Positions 63,194 through 64,000 of a stretch of 64,000 bases of DNA are shown here, one piece after another (positions within the stretch are counted from its first letter, which is position 1; each line of letters starts with the position of its first letter). The position numbers and the translations under genes were made by a program. This DNA is from Flavobacterium solisilvae. GTDB lineage: Bacteria > Bacteroidota > Bacteroidia > Flavobacteriales > Flavobacteriaceae. Location: assembly GCF_012911605.1 (NCBI RefSeq), contig NZ_JAAMPT010000205.1, positions 62,001 through 126,000 on the forward strand, written 5' to 3'. The notes under the pieces are model-generated. The model made no database searches and had not been told where the DNA came from. It was given only the letters and a program-made list of their open reading frames with translations.

Positions 63194-64000
63194 GTCATTA
63201 TATAAGAAATAATAGGCTTCAATATTGTCGAGATAAACACCATCAAAACCGGCATCAATTATTTTTTTAGCATAAGAATCGTCATTGCCATAAATGATTT
63301 TTTGCCAATCTTTGTTCCAATATTCTACCCAGAACTCATTGTCATAACCATCGTATTTTTTCTTCAACCACGATGGATTTCCTAATGTCCAATCGCGTTT
63401 CCAGTAGTTTCTGTATTTTTCGGCTGCGCCAATATTCATGTAGCATACTACAAGTCGCTTTCCGCCGTTTTTCTTTTGTTTCAATTTTTCGATTTCTTCC
63501 TTTTTAAAAATAACACCGTTGTGGTATAAATCAATGAAAATCAAATCATAATTTGTATTTGAAATGGCTTCTAGAAATTTTGACTTACTGTAATAATTAC
63601 TGTTGTTTATCAGGTAAAGAAAGTTTTTCACTTCTTTTAAGGATGAAATATCGTTGTTGTTCTCGTGATGTATTTTCTCGGGAATTATCGAATAATGGTA
63701 GTTTTCTTTGGTTCTAATAAAACTTATAAAACCTTCTTTTTCATTTTTATTTTGAGCATCTTTCACAAAGGATGAATCGTTCACAAACTCAGAAACCAGA
63801 ATGGTTTTTTGGTCTTTTAGTTTTTGTAAAATGCCAATTCGGTATTCGTTTGGTTTAAAGGTTTCGTTATAAAAAAGTTCTTCAATCCCAAATCCATCAA
63901 TGGCATTCAAATAATTTTCGTTTGGTTTTTTACTAATATCGCCATTAGTATAAGCTAATTCTTCTCCGTTTTGAGGAATAATTATAAAATTAGTGTCAAA
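63191..64000 (-). CDS. GH114-like (endo-alpha-1,4-polygalactosaminidase-type) protein, 5' end beyond the window
   Basis: The frame is open from the stop at 63191 to the right edge, giving 269 visible residues; the TTG near 63910 is internal and not a start. Visible motifs of the TIM-barrel GH114 / TM1410-related family include YDLIFIDLYHNG, RLVVCYMNIGAAEKYRNYWKRDW, WLKKKYDGYDNEFWVEYWNKDWQKII and FDGVYLDNIEAYY, where D and E residues at strand ends are the expected catalytic acids. The family cleaves polygalactosamine or related amino-sugar polymers, but many members are uncharacterised. The likely signal peptide is outside the window. Confidence 0.75.
   Translation of the reverse strand, partial: FDTNFIIIPQNGEELAYTNGDISKKPNENYLNAIDGFGIEELFYNETFKPNEYRIGILQKLKDQKTILVSEFVNDSSFVKDAQNKNEKEGFISFIRTKENYHYSIIPEKIHHENNNDISSLKEVKNFLYLINNSNYYSKSKFLEAISNTNYDLIFIDLYHNGVIFKKEEIEKLKQKKNGGKRLVVCYMNIGAAEKYRNYWKRDWTLGNPSWLKKKYDGYDNEFWVEYWNKDWQKIIYGNDDSYAKKIIDAGFDGVYLDNIEAYYFLYND

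Noticed and set aside
63191..63910. The right-end gene as a complete 239-residue protein starting at TTG 63910
   Set aside because: The frame stays open to the window edge with sequence that continues the same protein family, so the true start lies outside.

Overview
The window is an AT-rich bacterial chromosome segment, almost certainly from a member of the Flavobacteriaceae (Bacteroidota), most like Flavobacterium. The evidence is the gliding/type IX secretion genes gldKLMN and sprT, the lipoprotein TamL, exosortase XrtF, a short 287-residue primary sigma factor, SusC-like TonB receptors with an N-terminal carboxypeptidase-regulatory domain, TAnnTTTG-type -7 promoter elements, and an almost complete lack of Shine-Dalgarno sequences. 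No phage, insertion sequence, CRISPR array or rRNA is visible; one tRNA (Arg, anticodon UCG) is present.

Layout. 1-14.4 kb: most of the division and cell wall (dcw) cluster on the plus strand, ftsL(partial)-ftsI-murE-mraY-murD-ftsW-murG-murC-ftsQ-ftsA-ftsZ, without ddl, followed by a yqeY-like gene and tRNA-Arg. 15.3-19.5 kb: a zincin, an intradiol dioxygenase/thioredoxin-like lipoprotein with a membrane LytTR regulator, a CBS protein and rpe. 19.7-24.6 kb: a minus-strand organophosphate scavenging operon (TonB receptor, purple acid phosphatase-like enzyme, beta-propeller phytase) preceded by a PhoP/PhoB-like tandem repeat. 24.8-31.6 kb: rpoD (with an unusual strong Shine-Dalgarno), a TM2 gene and a secreted orphan sharing a symmetric promoter, a Fic protein behind tandem 41-bp palindrome-bearing repeats, pnp, rpsO and a GAF/methionine sulfoxide reductase-like gene. 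31.6-37.1 kb: xrtF and its partner, a metal (probably copper) uptake set (HYC_CC_PP protein, TonB receptor, HMA protein), a DUF2490 protein and a DedA protein.

37.2-45.0 kb: groEL/groES, then the operon miaB, sigma-54 activator, lptE, a conserved unknown gene and secG. 45.1-53.7 kb: topA, an arginase-fold protein that has lost metal ligands, then gldKLMN, the core of the type IX secretion and gliding motor. 53.8-64 kb: a DAO-family oxidoreductase, accD (without its zinc ribbon cysteines), fba, tamL, an rRNA/tRNA methyltransferase, ubiE-sprT, a 2TM gene with folA, a small glycogen-binding-type protein and a partial GH114-like gene running off the right end.

Between genes there are two overlaid repeat systems: small hairpin elements of the type GTCA-stem-GAGnnnCGAAG-stem-CTC whose stems covary between copies, sometimes nested in a larger element with conserved TAGCCC / CCCGCT ends; and locus-specific AT-rich spacers made of a short word repeated in tandem and facing its own reverse complement. 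These, the Fic operator-like array, the phosphate box, the rpoD Shine-Dalgarno and the ligand-depleted arginase next to gldK are the most interesting points.
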